A DNA stretch of 64,000 bases from Pseudomonas sp. S09G 359 (GCF_002843605.1 NZ_CP025263.1:4307501-4371500); one strand, 5' to 3'; shown: positions 20,591 to 29,609, counted from the first letter of the stretch. Numbers and translations: made by a program. The notes: generated by a model not told the origin, from the letters alone.

Positions 20591-20681
20591 ATGTGGGAGC
20601 GGGCTTGCTCGCGAAGGCGGTGGTTCATTTGAAACACCTGTGGCTGACACACCGCTTTCGCGAGCAAGCCCCCTCCCACAT
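20591..20681. repeat. REPIN of a second class (GTGGGAGCGGGCTTGCTCGCGAAGG), hybrid
   Basis: The third tandem unit carries a different spacer and a left arm GGGAGCGGGCTTGCTCGCG. The right arm is mixed: CGCGAGCAAGC from this class followed by CCCCTCCCACA of the other class, suggesting recombination or conversion between REPIN classes. Confidence 0.85.
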
Positions 20682-20688
20682 TGGATCT

Positions 20689-21174
20689 CTATTGTTTCTT
20701 GGAGCTGCGTCGTCCTCGAACCTGTACACCGGCCTCCACAGCCAGCCCGGCAGTACGCTCCAACGCATCGGCAAAGGCCTGGCGCTGCTCCGGCTCGATC
20801 TGTGACAAAAACAATTCATCTACCGTACTTTCGTAGATTTTCCACATTTTTTTGCGCAACACCCGGCCCGCATCGGTGATCGAGGCAAACGCCGCGCGGC
20901 CGTCGCTGTCGCCGTCGGAGCGCGAACGCAGCACCAGGCCGTCTTTTTCCAGGCGGTCGACCAGGCGCGTGAGGTTGTAGCGCTCGATGGCCAGCACATC
21001 GGCCAATTCGTGCATGCGGCGGGTGCCATCGGGGCCGCTTTCCAGGCCCCACAGGGCGTCGTACCAGGCGTAGGGCGGCAGGTCGGCAGCGGCCAGGCGG
21101 CGTTCGATTTCACGGATGACGGTCCTGTGGGCCCTGACAAAACGGAACCATACATCAGGCTCTTTCGACGACAT
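20689..21174 (-). CDS. MarR-family transcriptional regulator
   Basis: 161-residue winged helix-turn-helix regulator. The DNA-binding part is RRMHELADVLAIERYNLTRLVDRLEKDGLVLRSRSDGDSDGRAAFASITDAGRVL, the classic MarR helix plus wing with the DxRxxxxxLT-like end. ATG 21174 (MSSKEPDVWF) is chosen; the longer frame would need a TTG at 21198. It is divergent from the full-length E1 gene. The 145-bp gap holds the 20-bp imperfect palindrome around TTGCAATTGCAA and a half site, so autoregulation and control of both E1-like genes is a reasonable inference. The inducer is not known. Confidence 0.87.
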   Translation of the reverse strand: MSSKEPDVWFRFVRAHRTVIREIERRLAAADLPPYAWYDALWGLESGPDGTRRMHELADVLAIERYNLTRLVDRLEKDGLVLRSRSDGDSDGRAAFASITDAGRVLRKKMWKIYESTVDELFLSQIEPEQRQAFADALERTAGLAVEAGVQVRGRRSSKKQ

Positions 21175-21240
21175 GCAACACCATCCGGGGGATTTCAAGA
21201 AGGTTGCAATAGTAGCTCATCCCGCGCTAGATTCGGTTTT

Positions 21241-21260
21241 GTAGTTGCAATTGCAATTAC
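21241..21260. promoter_or_regulatory. Operator-like palindrome GTAGTTGCAATTGCAATTAC
   Basis: Central TTGCAATTGCAA (21245-21256) extended by GTA and TAC arms with one mismatch pair, in the divergent MarR/E1 promoter region. A further half site TTGCAA lies at 21204-21209. The 12-bp core is repeated upstream of the half-length E1 gene. Confidence 0.65.
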
Positions 21261-21319
21261 TTTGACGGCACTCCCACAAGGAATCCGCCACTTGAAATCC
21301 GCCTACCCTGGAGCCTCAC

Positions 21320-23980
21320 ATGACCCCGAATAACGCAGTCAGACGCGATGACGATCCACAGGAAACCCGCGAGTGGCTGGAATCTATCGAATCGGTGCTG
21401 TCCACCGAAGGCCGCCCGCGCGCCCACTACCTGATCGATCAGTTGCTGGATTTCGACGTGGCGCGGCATGGCGACTTCTACGGGCGGGTGACCACCCCTT
21501 ACGTCAATACCATCCCGGTGGACCGCCAGTTGCCCTACCCCGGCAACCTGGCCATCGAACGCCGGACCAACGCGTTTATCCGCTGGAACGCCATGGCCAT
21601 GGTGCTGCGCGCCGGCAAGCATTCCGGTGTGGGTGGGCATATCGCGACCTACGCGTCAGCCGCCGTGCTGTACGACGTAGGCTTCGACCACTTTTTCCGT
21701 GGCCGTACGGATACCTTCGACGGCGACCTGGTGTATATCCAGGGCCACTCCTCGCCGGGCATCTACGGCCGCGCGTACCTCGAAGGCCGTATCAGCGAAG
21801 CGCAGTTGGACAACTTCCGGCGTGAGGCCGGTGGCGAGGGCATCTCGTCCTACCCTCACCCGCGCCTGATGCCGGACTTCTGGCAATTTCCTACGGTATC
21901 CATGGGCCTTGGGCCGATCACTGCCGCCTACCAGGCGCGCTTTATGCGCTACCTGGAATTGCGTGCTCTCAAGCCACACCAAGGTCGCAAGGTGTGGGCC
22001 TTTCTCGGTGATGGCGAAATGGACCAGCCGGAATCCCTGGCCGCCATCTCCCTGGCCGGGCGCGAGAAACTCGACAACCTAATCTTCGTAGTCAACTGCA
22101 ACCTGCAACGCCTGGACGGCCCGGTACGTGGCAATGCCAAAGTGATCCAGGAGTTCGAAAGCCTCTACCGCGCCGCCGGTTGGAATGTGATCAAGGTGAT
22201 TTGGGGCGGTGGCTGGGACGCGCTGCTCGACAAGGACACCAGCGGCTTGCTGCGCCAACGCATGATGGAATGCGTGGACGGCGACTATCAGAACTACAAA
22301 TCCCAGAACGGCGCCTATGTGCGGGAGCATTTCTTCGGCAAATATCCGGAGCTGCTGGCACTGGTTGCAGACATGTCCGACGACGATATCTGGAAACTCT
22401 CACGGGGCGGGCATGACCCGGACAAGGTCTACAACGCCTACGCCGCCGCCGTGCGCCATACCGGACAACCCACGGTGATCCTGGCGAAAACCGTCAAGGG
22501 CTTCGGCATGGGCGAAGCCGGCGAAGGCCAGAACATCAACCACCAGCTGAAGAAGATGGGGGCCGACGCCGTCAAAGCCTTCCGCGACCGTTTCAGCCTG
22601 GAAGTGGCCGACGAGCAGCTGGCCGACATTCCTTACCTCAAGCCGGCCGCCGACAGCGAGGAAGCGCGCTACTTCGCCGCCAGACGCCAGGCCCTGGGCG
22701 GTTATGTGCCGGCGCGGCACACCGCCGTCGAAGCCTTGCAGATCCCCGAACTGGCGGCCTTCGCTACCCAGCTCAAGGACACCGGCGAGCGCGCCATTTC
22801 CACCACCATGGCGTTTGTGCGCATCCTCGGCACCCTGCTCAAAGACCCGCACTTGGGCAAACTGATCGTGCCCATCGTGCCGGACGAATCGCGCACCTTC
22901 GGCATGGAAAGCCTGTTCCGTCAGATCGGCATCCACTCGGCCGTCGGCCAGCTCTACACCCCACAGGACGCAGGGCAACTCAGCTACTACAAGGAGAGCA
23001 AGGACGGGCAGATCATGCAGGAAGGCCTGAATGAATCCGGCGCAATTTCCTCATGGATCGCGGCGAGCACGTCCTACAGCAACCACGGCCTGATGACCGT
23101 GCCGTTCTATATCTTCTATTCGATGTTCGGCTTCCAGCGCGTCGGCGACCTGGCCTGGGCTGCGGGCGATGCGCGTGCACGTGGTTTCCTGCTGGGCGCC
23201 ACGGCCGGGCGCACCACCCTGATGGGCGAAGGCTTGCAGCATGACGATGGCCACAGCCATATCCTGGCGTCGGTGATTCCCTGCTGCGTGGCCTACGACC
23301 CGACGTTTGCCTACGAACTGGCGGTGATTATTCGCGAGGGCATGCGGCGCATGTATGTCGAGCAGCAGGACATTTACTACTACATCACCCTGCTCAACGA
23401 AAACTACCCACACCCGGCAATGCCTGAGGGCGTGGAGGACGGCATTCTCAAGGGCATGTATCGCCTCAGCGAAAACCCACAGGCCCAGGTGCAACTGATG
23501 GGCAGCGGTTCGATCCTGCGCGAAGTGATCGCCGCTGCGGCACTGCTCGCCAAGGATTTCGCCGTGCAAGCGAATGTGTGGAGTGTGACCAGCCTGACCG
23601 AGCTGCGCCGTGACGGGCACGCCGTGGAGCGCTGGAACCTGCTGCACCCGGACAGCGCGCCGCGGGTGAGTTATGTGGAGCAGTGCCTGGACGGGCAAAC
23701 GGGACCGGTGGTGGTGGCGACGGACTACATGAAGCTGTTTGCCGATCAGATCCGCCCGTTCGTACCGGGCCGACGTTTTGTCGCGCTGGGCACCGACGGT
23801 TTCGGGCAGTCGGATACGCGGGAAACCTTGCGCGAATTCTTCGAAGTGGATCGCCACTTCATCGCACTGGCGGCCTTGAAGGCACTGGCAGATGACGGTG
23901 TGGTCGGTCGCGAGAAGGTCAGTGAGGCAATCAAACGCTACGGGATCAACGTCGACAAGGTCGACCCCGTAGCGGTCTGA
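21320..23980 (+). CDS. Homodimeric pyruvate/2-oxoacid dehydrogenase E1 (AceE/MdeB-like)
   Basis: Full-length homodimeric ThDP-dependent E1 of 886 residues, acting on pyruvate or a related 2-oxoacid such as 2-oxobutyrate. ThDP/Mg motif GDGEMDQPESLAAISLAGREKLDNLIFVVNCNLQRLDG (about 230-268), pyrimidine domain with ESGAISSWIAASTSYSNHG and DDGHSHILA, and C-terminal domain ending SEAIKRYGINVDKVD. SD TGGAGCC precedes ATG 21320. No E2 or E3 gene is adjacent, so it is not the housekeeping aceEF locus. Such orphan E1 genes (mdeB of P. putida is one) serve special catabolic routes. It is divergent from MarR and probably controlled by it. Confidence 0.9.
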   Translation: MTPNNAVRRDDDPQETREWLESIESVLSTEGRPRAHYLIDQLLDFDVARHGDFYGRVTTPYVNTIPVDRQLPYPGNLAIERRTNAFIRWNAMAMVLRAGKHSGVGGHIATYASAAVLYDVGFDHFFRGRTDTFDGDLVYIQGHSSPGIYGRAYLEGRISEAQLDNFRREAGGEGISSYPHPRLMPDFWQFPTVSMGLGPITAAYQARFMRYLELRALKPHQGRKVWAFLGDGEMDQPESLAAISLAGREKLDNLIFVVNCNLQRLDGPVRGNAKVIQEFESLYRAAGWNVIKVIWGGGWDALLDKDTSGLLRQRMMECVDGDYQNYKSQNGAYVREHFFGKYPELLALVADMSDDDIWKLSRGGHDPDKVYNAYAAAVRHTGQPTVILAKTVKGFGMGEAGEGQNINHQLKKMGADAVKAFRDRFSLEVADEQLADIPYLKPAADSEEARYFAARRQALGGYVPARHTAVEALQIPELAAFATQLKDTGERAISTTMAFVRILGTLLKDPHLGKLIVPIVPDESRTFGMESLFRQIGIHSAVGQLYTPQDAGQLSYYKESKDGQIMQEGLNESGAISSWIAASTSYSNHGLMTVPFYIFYSMFGFQRVGDLAWAAGDARARGFLLGATAGRTTLMGEGLQHDDGHSHILASVIPCCVAYDPTFAYELAVIIREGMRRMYVEQQDIYYYITLLNENYPHPAMPEGVEDGILKGMYRLSENPQAQVQLMGSGSILREVIAAAALLAKDFAVQANVWSVTSLTELRRDGHAVERWNLLHPDSAPRVSYVEQCLDGQTGPVVVATDYMKLFADQIRPFVPGRRFVALGTDGFGQSDTRETLREFFEVDRHFIALAALKALADDGVVGREKVSEAIKRYGINVDKVDPVAV

Positions 23981-23981
23981 G

Positions 23982-24761
23982 TCACTGCGCAGGCGTCGGC
24001 AGCGGTGGAATCGCCTCTGTCGGCGGTGGCAGGTCTGAAGTAGCCGGCGCCGGTGCAGGTGCCGGCTCTTCCTGTGGCGCAATCGGCGCAGGCTCGGCTG
24101 GTGGCGTCACAGGCTCAGAAACGGTCGGTTCTGTCTTCGGCGCCTCGACCTTCTCGGCAACCGGCGCCGCCTTGGGCTCCGGCACACCCAGGTCTGCCTT
24201 GGGCGTCTCGGGAATATGCGCAGCCTTCTTCACTTCCTGGGGCAGGAACACGTCCACCAGGGCAAAGTAACGGTCGTAGAACTTCGGCGCGGACACCGTC
24301 TCGCTGGCGACCTTGACCATCGAGTCATCGGTGGAGCCAATCGGCATCGACACCGAACCCAGTACACCCACCCCCAGGCTCGCGGAGTTGTTGACCTTCT
24401 TCAGCGCATAGCGATCCTGCAAGGCGTTGGCGAACATCGTCGAGTGGTTGACGCCCTTGCCGTCATCCGCGCACACCACGTTGAAGCTGATCTGCAGGTG
24501 CGTTTCGCCGGTCTGCTGGAAGCTCTTGTTACCCACCACCAGTTTTGGATCGTTACTGGTGATGATGTAGCCCTGACTCAGCAACGCACGTCGCGCGGCT
24601 TCGCACGCGGCGACATCAGTGACCGGGTAATCCCGGGAAAACGTGCCGGAGTCGTCGAAATTCTCATGTTCATAAATAGCGGTCTTGGGTGACGAGCAGC
24701 CCGCGGCGCCCGCCAACACCAGCGCCAGCCCGAGGCTACGCAAGTGAAATGATGTCGACAT
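23982..24761 (-). CDS. DUF2242-type lipoprotein with Pro/Ala-rich tail
   Basis: 259-residue envelope protein with a signal peptide and lipobox (LVLAGAAGCSS, Cys at about residue 22), so an acylated lipoprotein. The core (YEHENFDDSGTFSRDYPV..., LSQGYIITSNDPKLVVGNKSFQQ) resembles a DUF2242 family of unknown function. Residues after about 185 form a low-complexity Pro/Ala/Glu tail (PAEPAPIAPQEEPAPAPAP) that could span the periplasm or peptidoglycan. It is convergent with the E1 gene with a one-base gap. Function unknown. Confidence 0.75.
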   Translation of the reverse strand: MSTSFHLRSLGLALVLAGAAGCSSPKTAIYEHENFDDSGTFSRDYPVTDVAACEAARRALLSQGYIITSNDPKLVVGNKSFQQTGETHLQISFNVVCADDGKGVNHSTMFANALQDRYALKKVNNSASLGVGVLGSVSMPIGSTDDSMVKVASETVSAPKFYDRYFALVDVFLPQEVKKAAHIPETPKADLGVPEPKAAPVAEKVEAPKTEPTVSEPVTPPAEPAPIAPQEEPAPAPAPATSDLPPPTEAIPPLPTPAQ

Positions 24762-24850
24762 TGAAAATCCTGAGGAAAACAGTCCGGGCGGTATTGTGCA
24801 ACAGAACGGACCCTTGGCGCGTGCATTCCTGTAGGTAAAACATCACAGGC

Positions 24851-25750
24851 TTATGGGACGGCGCCTGCAGGAAATAGCCCGGCACACATATGATCAATAA
24901 ACACGCGCAATTTGGCCGAAGCATGGCGACTTGATGGCCACAACATCCAGAAACTGCCACGGTGTTCCAGGTAATCATCCAGCACTCGTTGCAGGCGGCC
25001 CTCTGCCACCGCGTGGTTGACCATATAGTCCGGCAGGCAGGCGATGCCCAACCCTTCGTGTACCACATGGTTGAGGGACTCGATCGTGGTGCTGACCAAC
25101 GGTGTGCGCAAGGTCGGTTCGGCGCCGCCCGGTACGAGGCGCAATGGCCAGGGCTCGAGTTTGCCGGTGGCGCAGAACTTGTGGCGCAGGCACGCGTGGT
25201 CGCTCAAGTGCTGGGGCTGTTGCGGCGTACCGTGCTGTTCAAAGTAGGCCGGCGTACCCACCAGCACCAGGTGGTAATGCCCCAGGTGGCGCGCCATCAA
25301 ACGCGAATCTTCCGGCTTGCCGGTGCGAATCACCGCGTCAAAACCTTCCTCGATCACGTCCACCATGCGGTCGGAGAAATCCACATCCAGCTCGATTTGC
25401 GGGTAAGCCCGCATAAAGTCGCTGAGCACCGGCATCAACAAGCCCCGCACTTGCGGCACACTGATGCGCAATTTGCCCCGGGGCGTGGCGCCGGCCTCCG
25501 TCAACTCGCGCTCCGCCGCCTCCACCTCGGCCAAAATACGCCGCGAGCGCTCAAGGAACAGCGCGCCTTCGCTGGTCAGGGTGATGCTGCGGGTACTGCG
25601 ATGAAACAGCCGCACACCCAGGCGCTCTTCCATGCGTGCAATGCTTTTGCCGACTGCCGAAGAGGACACCCCCAGTACGCGGCCGGCGCCAGTGAAACTG
25701 CGCGTCTCCGCCACCTGCACAAAGACCGAGAGGCTGCCCAAGCTGTCCAT
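24851..25750 (-). CDS. LysR-family transcriptional regulator
   Basis: 299-residue LysR regulator: winged HTH at the N-terminus (MDSLGSLSVFVQVAETRSFTGAGRVLGVSSSAVGKSIARMEERLGVRLFHRSTRSITLT) followed by an effector-binding domain (GKLRISVPQVRG... FDAVIRTGKPEDSRLMARHLG). ATG 25750 with GGAGAGAG upstream is used. The longer frame would begin inside the MFS gene. It is divergent from an MFS exporter 118 bp away, the normal LysR target layout, so it most likely controls that transporter. Confidence 0.92.
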   Translation of the reverse strand: MDSLGSLSVFVQVAETRSFTGAGRVLGVSSSAVGKSIARMEERLGVRLFHRSTRSITLTSEGALFLERSRRILAEVEAAERELTEAGATPRGKLRISVPQVRGLLMPVLSDFMRAYPQIELDVDFSDRMVDVIEEGFDAVIRTGKPEDSRLMARHLGHYHLVLVGTPAYFEQHGTPQQPQHLSDHACLRHKFCATGKLEPWPLRLVPGGAEPTLRTPLVSTTIESLNHVVHEGLGIACLPDYMVNHAVAEGRLQRVLDDYLEHRGSFWMLWPSSRHASAKLRVFIDHMCAGLFPAGAVP

Positions 25751-25868
25751 GACTCTCTCCTTGGCGATTACGGACACCTGCGTCCGATAAGTTCGGAACC
25801 TTAGCCTGTTTTTCCGCGAACGACAGCCCCATACCCTACATCCTTGCCCTTTTGCATGGATCGACATC

Positions 25869-27062
25869 ATGAGCAACAACCCTAACCTGCCCCCGGATAC
25901 TCTGCCGCTGGGTGGCCTATTGGCACTGGCCTGCGCCGGTTTTATCACCATCCTTACCGAAGCCATGCCTGCCGGGCTGCTGCCGCAAATGGGCGAAGGC
26001 CTGGGCGTGTCGCCCGCACTGGTCGGCCAATTGGTCACCCTCTACGCCTTGGGGTCGTTGCTTGCAGCCATCCCCCTCACGCTGCTGACCCGTGGCTGGC
26101 GCCGACGGCCGCTATTGCTGGTGGCCATTGGCGGCTTTGCCCTGGTCAACAGCGTGACCGCACTTTCCAGCCACTACGGCCTCACGCTGGTGGCGCGTTT
26201 TTTTGCCGGGGTCTTCGCCGGGTTGCTCTGGGCGCTGCTGGCGGGGTATGCCAGCCGGATGGTGGCCCCGCACCTGCAAGGCCGCGCGATTGCCATCGCC
26301 ATGCTCGGCGCGCCGCTGGCGCTATCCCTGGGGGTGCCGGCTGGCACATTACTCGGCACGCTGGTTGGCTGGCGCTTGAGTTTTGCGATCATGACCGGGC
26401 TGACCCTGGTGCTGCTGGTCTGGGCTCGCTGGCAGCTCCCGGACTTTGCCGGCCAACCCGCGCAAAAACGCCTGGGCCTGGGCCAAGTACTGCGGCTGCC
26501 GGGGATTCGTCCGGTGCTGTGGGTGACGTTAACCTACGTGTTGGCCCACAACATTCTGTACACCTACATTGCGCCGCTGCTGGTGCCCGCCGGGATCGCT
26601 GCGGACGTTGACCAGGTGTTGCTGGTATTTGGCCTGGCCGCACTGGTGAGCATCTGGCTTGCAGGCCTGTTGATTGACCGCTGGTTGCGCCTGCTCGTGT
26701 TGATCAGTTGCTCGCTGTTTGGCCTGTTGGCCTTGGCACTGGCGTTATGGATCGAGTCGCAGCTGGTTATCTACACCGCCGTGGCCTTATGGGGCCTGGC
26801 ATTCGGCGGATTACCGGCCTTGCTGCAGACGGCGCTGGCAAAATCGGCGGGAGACTCGGCCGATGCCGCCCAATCGATGCTGGTCACCGTATGGAACCTC
26901 GGGATAGCGGGCGGCGGACTGGCTGGAGGAGTGCTGCTCCAGGGCTGGGGCGTCGCGGTGTTCCCCTGGGCGGTGATTGTGTTGATGCTATTGGCCATCG
27001 CCGGCGCTGCCAAGGCTTCGCCCCAGCAACTGGCCGGGCCAGCCCTCCAGGTCGAAGGTTGA
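25869..27062 (+). CDS. MFS transporter, DHA1 family (AraJ/PbuE-like)
   Basis: 397-residue major facilitator with 12 hydrophobic segments, and the loop motif between TM2 and TM3 in the form LLTRGWRRRPLLL. The N-terminal EAMPAGLLPQMGEGLGVSPALVGQLVTLYALG is characteristic of the DHA1 efflux group that exports sugars, purines or drugs. It has a divergent LysR regulator. Its last 75 bp overlap the 3' end of the convergent acetyltransferase gene, so the two transcripts are antisense to each other there. Substrate not known. Confidence 0.9.
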   Translation: MSNNPNLPPDTLPLGGLLALACAGFITILTEAMPAGLLPQMGEGLGVSPALVGQLVTLYALGSLLAAIPLTLLTRGWRRRPLLLVAIGGFALVNSVTALSSHYGLTLVARFFAGVFAGLLWALLAGYASRMVAPHLQGRAIAIAMLGAPLALSLGVPAGTLLGTLVGWRLSFAIMTGLTLVLLVWARWQLPDFAGQPAQKRLGLGQVLRLPGIRPVLWVTLTYVLAHNILYTYIAPLLVPAGIAADVDQVLLVFGLAALVSIWLAGLLIDRWLRLLVLISCSLFGLLALALALWIESQLVIYTAVALWGLAFGGLPALLQTALAKSAGDSADAAQSMLVTVWNLGIAGGGLAGGVLLQGWGVAVFPWAVIVLMLLAIAGAAKASPQQLAGPALQVEG

Positions 27063-27533
27063 GAGTCGCGCATAGCCACAGGATTCGTAAAAACGCACCA
27101 GGTCGCCCGTGCCGCCAGCGTAGCAGTCCACGCGCAGGCGGCTGACACCGGCCGCACGGGCGCGGTCTTCGGCAAAGGCCAGCAGACGCCGGCCAAGGCC
27201 GCGTACACGCACGTCACGGCCAACGATCAACCAGCGCACATAGACCTCGGGCTCGGTCGCGGCTGGCACATAAGGCATCGCCTCACCTAATACGAGCGCG
27301 GCGTGTATACGCCCTTCAGAATCTTCGACGACCCACGCCTCCGGCATCGCACACGCTTGTTCTGCTTGTGCAACTCGCCGGGGCACGGCCGACCACGGCG
27401 CAGTGCCCCATTGAGCGTGATTGCCGATGGCGACGAACCAGGCAATCACCTGATCAAAAACCTCTAGCACCGCCGGCGCGTCTGCCACGCTGGCACGACG
27501 AATCGCCAAGCCCTCCATTCCTTGAATCAACAC
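26988..27533 (-). CDS. GNAT-family N-acetyltransferase
   Basis: 181-residue acetyltransferase. Acetyl-CoA binding motif A is VYVRWLIVGRDVRVRGLGRRLLAFAEDRAR (RxxGxG form RVRGLG), with the C-terminal motif B FYESCGYAR. The GTG start at 27533 is supported by AAGGAG eight bases upstream. The last 75 bp lie inside the MFS gene on the opposite strand, an unusually long convergent overlap, and the residual C-terminus (WPGQLLGRSLGSAGDGQ) may simply be read-through into that gene. Substrate unknown. Confidence 0.85.
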   Translation of the reverse strand: MLIQGMEGLAIRRASVADAPAVLEVFDQVIAWFVAIGNHAQWGTAPWSAVPRRVAQAEQACAMPEAWVVEDSEGRIHAALVLGEAMPYVPAATEPEVYVRWLIVGRDVRVRGLGRRLLAFAEDRARAAGVSRLRVDCYAGGTGDLVRFYESCGYARLSTFDLEGWPGQLLGRSLGSAGDGQ

Positions 27534-27582
27534 GTTTGAAACTCCTTGATCGGGGACACTCAGCGTCCAGTCTAACGCACAT

Positions 27583-27621
27583 AAAAAAGCCCCCGGACTT
27601 TTCAGGCCGGGGGCTTTTTAC
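27583..27621 (-). terminator. Rho-independent terminator of ppiD
   Basis: GC stem AAAGCCCCCGG / CCGGGGGCTTTTT with a short loop, directly behind the ppiD stop. T-runs on both strands make it potentially bidirectional. Confidence 0.88.
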
Positions 27622-27632
27622 TCAAACCGACA

Positions 27633-29507
27633 TCAGAACTTCTTGATGTCAGCCTTGGTTTCCAACTGCTTGCGGTACGCCGCGAAGTCCTGCTGGCCGA
27701 CACGGGAAGCGAGGAAGCGGCGGTATTGCGCCTTTTCTTCGTCCGTAGGGGCTGCAGCTTCATTGACGCCGTTCAAGCGCACGATCACCAGGCTACCATC
27801 CGCCAGGGTCACGGTGGTGAAGGTCGGCTTGTCCTTGGCCGCAGGCTTGGGCATGCGGAACAGGGCTTGCAGCACGGCCGGCTCGATCGCTTCGGCGCTA
27901 CGGGTAGCCGCTTCAGTGACTTTCCAGGCCTGGCCGTCAACCGGCTGGTTCAGCGGGGTCTTGCCATCACGCAGGCTGGCGATCAGCTCGTCAGCGTGAG
28001 TCTTGGCAGCCGCGCTGGCGCGCTCCTTGGCCATCTGTGCGCGAATCGCGGTATTGACGCTTTCCAGCGGCAGTTGCGCAGGTTTGCGGTGCTCTTTCGC
28101 ACGCAGCACGATGATGGTTTCCGGGTCCAGCTCGATGGCGCTGCTGTTGGCACCTTCATCCAGCACTTCCGGGCTGAATGCTGCGGTGACCACGGCACGG
28201 TTGGCCGCAACACCTTCACCACCTTCACGGCCAAACGGCGCGGAGGTGTGCACGGTCAGCTTCAGGTCGGAGGCAGGCTGGGCCAGGTCAGACGCTTCGA
28301 ATGCCGCATCTTCCAATTGCTTGGTCGCTTCGACAAAGCGCTGCTCGACCTGTTGGGTCTTCAGCTCGCGGGTCAGCTTGTCTTTCAGGCTGGCAAACGT
28401 CGGCACTTGCGGTGCTTCAACGCCCAACAGCTTGATCAGGTGCCAGCCGAAAGTGCTACGCACCGGCGCCGATACTTGATCCTGCTTCAACCCGTACAGA
28501 GCCGTCTCGAAGTCTGGATCGTAGACACCAGGGCCCGCAAAACCGAGGTCACCGCCATTGTTGGCCGAACCTGGATCCTGGGAGAACTCCTTGGCCAGGG
28601 CTTCAAACTTCTCACCCTTGGCCAGGCGCGCCTGGATTTCTTCGACCTTGGCCTTGGCTTGCGCGTCGGTGACCTTATCGTTGACTTCAATCAGGATATG
28701 CGCGGCACGACGCTGTTCAGCGAGGTTGGCGGTTTCTTTCTGATAGGCCGCCTGCAGGTCTTCATCCTTGACGTTGACCTGGTCGAAGAACGACGACTTC
28801 TTCAGCTCCAGGTAGTCGATGACCACTTGGTCCGGGGTCATGAACTCTTTGGCGTGCTGGTCGTAGTAAGCCTTGACCTCGTCGTCGGTGAGTTTCACCG
28901 CCGCGGGATTGGCCTTGATGTTGACGGTGGCGAAATCGCGGGTCTGTTTTTCCAGACGGGCGAATGCCAGCACCTCGGCGTCGGTGACGAAACCGCTGCC
29001 GGCGATACCTGCGCGCACCTGGCCGATGAGCATTTCCTGGGTCAGCATCTGACGGAACTGCATGCGGCTATAGCCCAGTTGACGGATCACCTGGTCAAAG
29101 CGTTCGGCGTTGAACTTGCCGTCCACCTGGAATTCCGGCGTCTGCAGGATTACCTGGTCCAGTGCAGCTTCAGAGAAGCCAAACTTGGAATCGGCCGCAC
29201 CTTGCAGCAGCAGCTTGCGATCGATCAGGCCCTTGAGGGCCGCGTCGCGCAGCAGTTTCTCGTCCAGCAGCGAAGCATCGAAATCCTTGCCCAGCTGTTG
29301 CATCAGCTGGCGGCGTTGCATATCGACAGCCTGGCTCAGTTCGGTCTGGGTGATTTCTTCACCGTTGACCTTGGCCACGTCCTGCTTACTGTTACCCGAA
29401 GCCTGGAAAATGGCTTCGATACCGGTGAACGCCATCAATGCGACGATGATCCCGATAATGGTCTTGGCAATCCAGCCTTGTGAATTGTCCCTGATATTTT
29501 GCAGCAT
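27633..29507 (-). CDS. ppiD: SurA N-terminal/parvulin peptidyl-prolyl isomerase PpiD
   Basis: Periplasmic folding factor anchored in the inner membrane, acting at the Sec exit. 624 residues: N-terminal membrane segment (GWIAKTIIGIIVALMAFTGIEAIF), SurA-like chaperone region (about 40-170), a parvulin domain around 270-360 (RRAAHILIEVNDK, FEALAKEFSQDPGSANNGGDLGF, VRSTFGWHLIKLLG) and a C-terminal chaperone part. Length and order match pseudomonad PpiD. It is downstream of hupB on the same strand but is separated by a relic tRNA and a terminator, so it has its own promoter. Confidence 0.96.
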   Translation of the reverse strand: MLQNIRDNSQGWIAKTIIGIIVALMAFTGIEAIFQASGNSKQDVAKVNGEEITQTELSQAVDMQRRQLMQQLGKDFDASLLDEKLLRDAALKGLIDRKLLLQGAADSKFGFSEAALDQVILQTPEFQVDGKFNAERFDQVIRQLGYSRMQFRQMLTQEMLIGQVRAGIAGSGFVTDAEVLAFARLEKQTRDFATVNIKANPAAVKLTDDEVKAYYDQHAKEFMTPDQVVIDYLELKKSSFFDQVNVKDEDLQAAYQKETANLAEQRRAAHILIEVNDKVTDAQAKAKVEEIQARLAKGEKFEALAKEFSQDPGSANNGGDLGFAGPGVYDPDFETALYGLKQDQVSAPVRSTFGWHLIKLLGVEAPQVPTFASLKDKLTRELKTQQVEQRFVEATKQLEDAAFEASDLAQPASDLKLTVHTSAPFGREGGEGVAANRAVVTAAFSPEVLDEGANSSAIELDPETIIVLRAKEHRKPAQLPLESVNTAIRAQMAKERASAAAKTHADELIASLRDGKTPLNQPVDGQAWKVTEAATRSAEAIEPAVLQALFRMPKPAAKDKPTFTTVTLADGSLVIVRLNGVNEAAAPTDEEKAQYRRFLASRVGQQDFAAYRKQLETKADIKKF

Positions 29508-29577
29508 GCGTCCCCCAGAAACGGTTGAACTTCAAAAATTGGCAACCGTGGAGCGTGGGTAGAGTCCGGATAGAAGA

Positions 29578-29606
29578 AAGGCGCATCCGAGGATGCGCCT
29601 TCTCGT
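29578..29606 (-). terminator. Hairpin terminator after hupB / tRNA relic
   Basis: AAGGCGCATCC gag GGATGCGCCTT stem. On the minus strand it is followed by TTTCTTCT, so it can end transcripts coming from hupB through the tRNA relic. Confidence 0.8.
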
Positions 29607-29609
29607 AAC

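Larger units (their letters stand above)
20048..20713. repeat. 221-bp tandem repeat, three copies, carrying both 3' gene ends and a REPIN
   Basis: Units begin at 20048, 20269 and 20490, with boundary to unique sequence at 20714. Each has about 83 bp of the 3' end of the E1-like gene (ctgcgttaagggcattggcg through the TGA), a REPIN of about 90 bp and about 30 bp of the 3' end of the MarR gene (ctattgtttcttggagctg). Only the first gene end and the last MarR end belong to the live genes. Copies one and two are nearly identical. Copy three carries a different REPIN. Confidence 0.93.

Noticed and set aside
20132..20805. Several overlapping 70-150-codon frames over the tandem repeats
   Set aside because: They are generated by the repeated REPIN sequence and the copied gene tails; none has a start context of its own.
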